Source: Candidatus Omnitrophota bacterium (lineage in GTDB: Bacteria; Omnitrophota; Gorgyraeia; Zapsychrales; Fredricksoniimonadaceae). From it: a stretch of 12,240 bases of DNA. The DNA lies in the NCBI GenBank assembly GCA_023247575.1, contig JAHFGE010000037.1, positions 1 through 12,240 of the forward strand, given 5' to 3'. This document shows positions 11,576-12,240 of the stretch, in pieces (the stretch's first letter is position 1; each line of letters opens with the position of its first letter). The notes under the pieces are model-generated. The model searched no databases. It was not told the origin of the DNA and worked only from the letters and a program-made list of their open reading frames with translations. A program made the translations under genes and the position numbers.

Positions 11576-12240
11576 TTAGAATCCTCGGCTGACGCTAAAG
11601 TAAAATTTACCGTTATTTTTCTTCGCTTCTCCAGGTAGGCGACTCAAAGGAAAGCCGTAATCCAGATTAATAGGGCCAATGGGAGTCTTAACTCTTAAGC
11701 CAGGACCAATACCGGATTTAAGGCCCCCGGTGCCATAGTCTTTGGCTTTGCTCCAAACATTACCTATATCAAAAAAAACAGCAGCCTTAACAATATCGAT
11801 GATGGGTACAGTATATTCTACGCTACCCAAGAGGATAGCCTCGCCGCCAATAGCATCACCGCTACTGGTATCGATGGGACCCACTTTACGTTCATCATAA
11901 CCGCGAATCGTCTGGGCGCCGCCGGCAAAGTATCGTTCGAATATGGGAACAGCGCTGGTACCATTGTAGGCTTTCACTAAACCTGTGCGGCCGCTCAATT
12001 GCAAAACACTGGTCAAATCATTAAACTTGATTGGTATATAATAACTGCCGCTGTTCTGAAAACGGTAAAAATCTTTGTCACTGCCTAAAACACCTCCGGC
12101 CACATCCGTACTATTGACCAACATCCAGCCTTTGGTGGGATTAATGGGGCTGTCCCGAAAATCATGAGTGCTGGAAAGTCCCACAGAACTAACCACCTGA
12201 GTACCTTCTTCAGAGGCTAAATCCGGAGCCACACTAGAAT
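11576..12240 (-). CDS. bamA: BamA/Omp85 outer-membrane assembly protein (C-terminal barrel; 5' part outside window)
   Basis: The frame is open to the window edge, and about 221 residues of the C-terminal beta-barrel are visible. BamA is the core of the BAM complex, which folds and inserts outer-membrane proteins. Recognisable features are the barrel strand FRDSPINPTKGW, the RGY motif of loop 6 in FAGGAQTIRGYDERKVGP, the late-barrel stretch AAVFFDIGNVW, and GIGPGLRVKTPIGPINLDYG, which is typical of the last strands. The protein ends YFSVSRGF, with the terminal phenylalanine that marks outer-membrane proteins. The POTRA domains would lie upstream, outside the window. Context (bamA, skp, lpxD, lpxC-fabZ, lpxA) supports BamA over another Omp85 member. 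Confidence 0.93.
   Translation of the reverse strand, partial: SSVAPDLASEEGTQVVSSVGLSSTHDFRDSPINPTKGWMLVNSTDVAGGVLGSDKDFYRFQNSGSYYIPIKFNDLTSVLQLSGRTGLVKAYNGTSAVPIFERYFAGGAQTIRGYDERKVGPIDTSSGDAIGGEAILLGSVEYTVPIIDIVKAAVFFDIGNVWSKAKDYGTGGLKSGIGPGLRVKTPIGPINLDYGFPLSRLPGEAKKNNGKFYFSVSRGF

Overview
The window looks like a Gram-negative (diderm, LPS-making) bacterium, most likely of the candidate phylum Omnitrophota. Three things suggest this: a lipid A operon with a fused LpxC-FabZ and with LpxI; a very large secreted protein whose modules are joined by 'DQAM'-type linkers, a style I associate with Omnitrophota; and many short palindromic repeats. The phylum is inferred from recalled family resemblance, not from a search.

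Layout. 1-768 (-) is the N-terminal half of lysyl-tRNA synthetase, driven by a promoter that matches the sigma70 consensus exactly. 769-1167 is a repeat-bearing divergent intergenic region. 1168-2277 (+) is an AAA_14/DUF4143 ATPase. 2341-2980 (-) is an overlapping MntA-HepT type toxin-antitoxin pair. 3023-6634 (-) is a 1203-residue exported mosaic protein with an Omnitrophota-type N-terminal region, a trypsin-like protease domain with a complete triad, an internal twin-arginine signal and a possible TraB-like domain. 6770-12240 (-) is the outer-membrane operon, read in the order bamA (3' part), ompH/skp, lpxD, lpxC-fabZ, lpxA, lpxI.

How the genes work together. LpxA, LpxC and LpxD carry out the first three steps of lipid A synthesis and LpxI the fourth. 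The FabZ domain acts on the acyl-ACP pool that LpxA and LpxD draw from. OmpH/Skp and BamA handle outer-membrane proteins. lpxB is not in the window. The ATPase and MntA-HepT genes form a small accessory island between lysS and the mosaic gene.

The most unusual content is the repeats. Three kinds of short dispersed repeat (a two-hairpin palindromic element, a TTNACC heptamer array, and a GGTTCGACAGGCTCACCAC-like motif) lie in-frame inside the mosaic gene and also occur elsewhere in the window, mostly between genes. The two copies of the palindromic element show compensatory base-pair changes. The mosaic gene itself appears to be assembled from modules joined by a repeated AQxx...DxAM linker, one copy of which runs straight into a Tat signal. 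A copy of its C-terminal coding segment lies beyond the MntA-HepT pair, as if that pair sits between two related gene ends.
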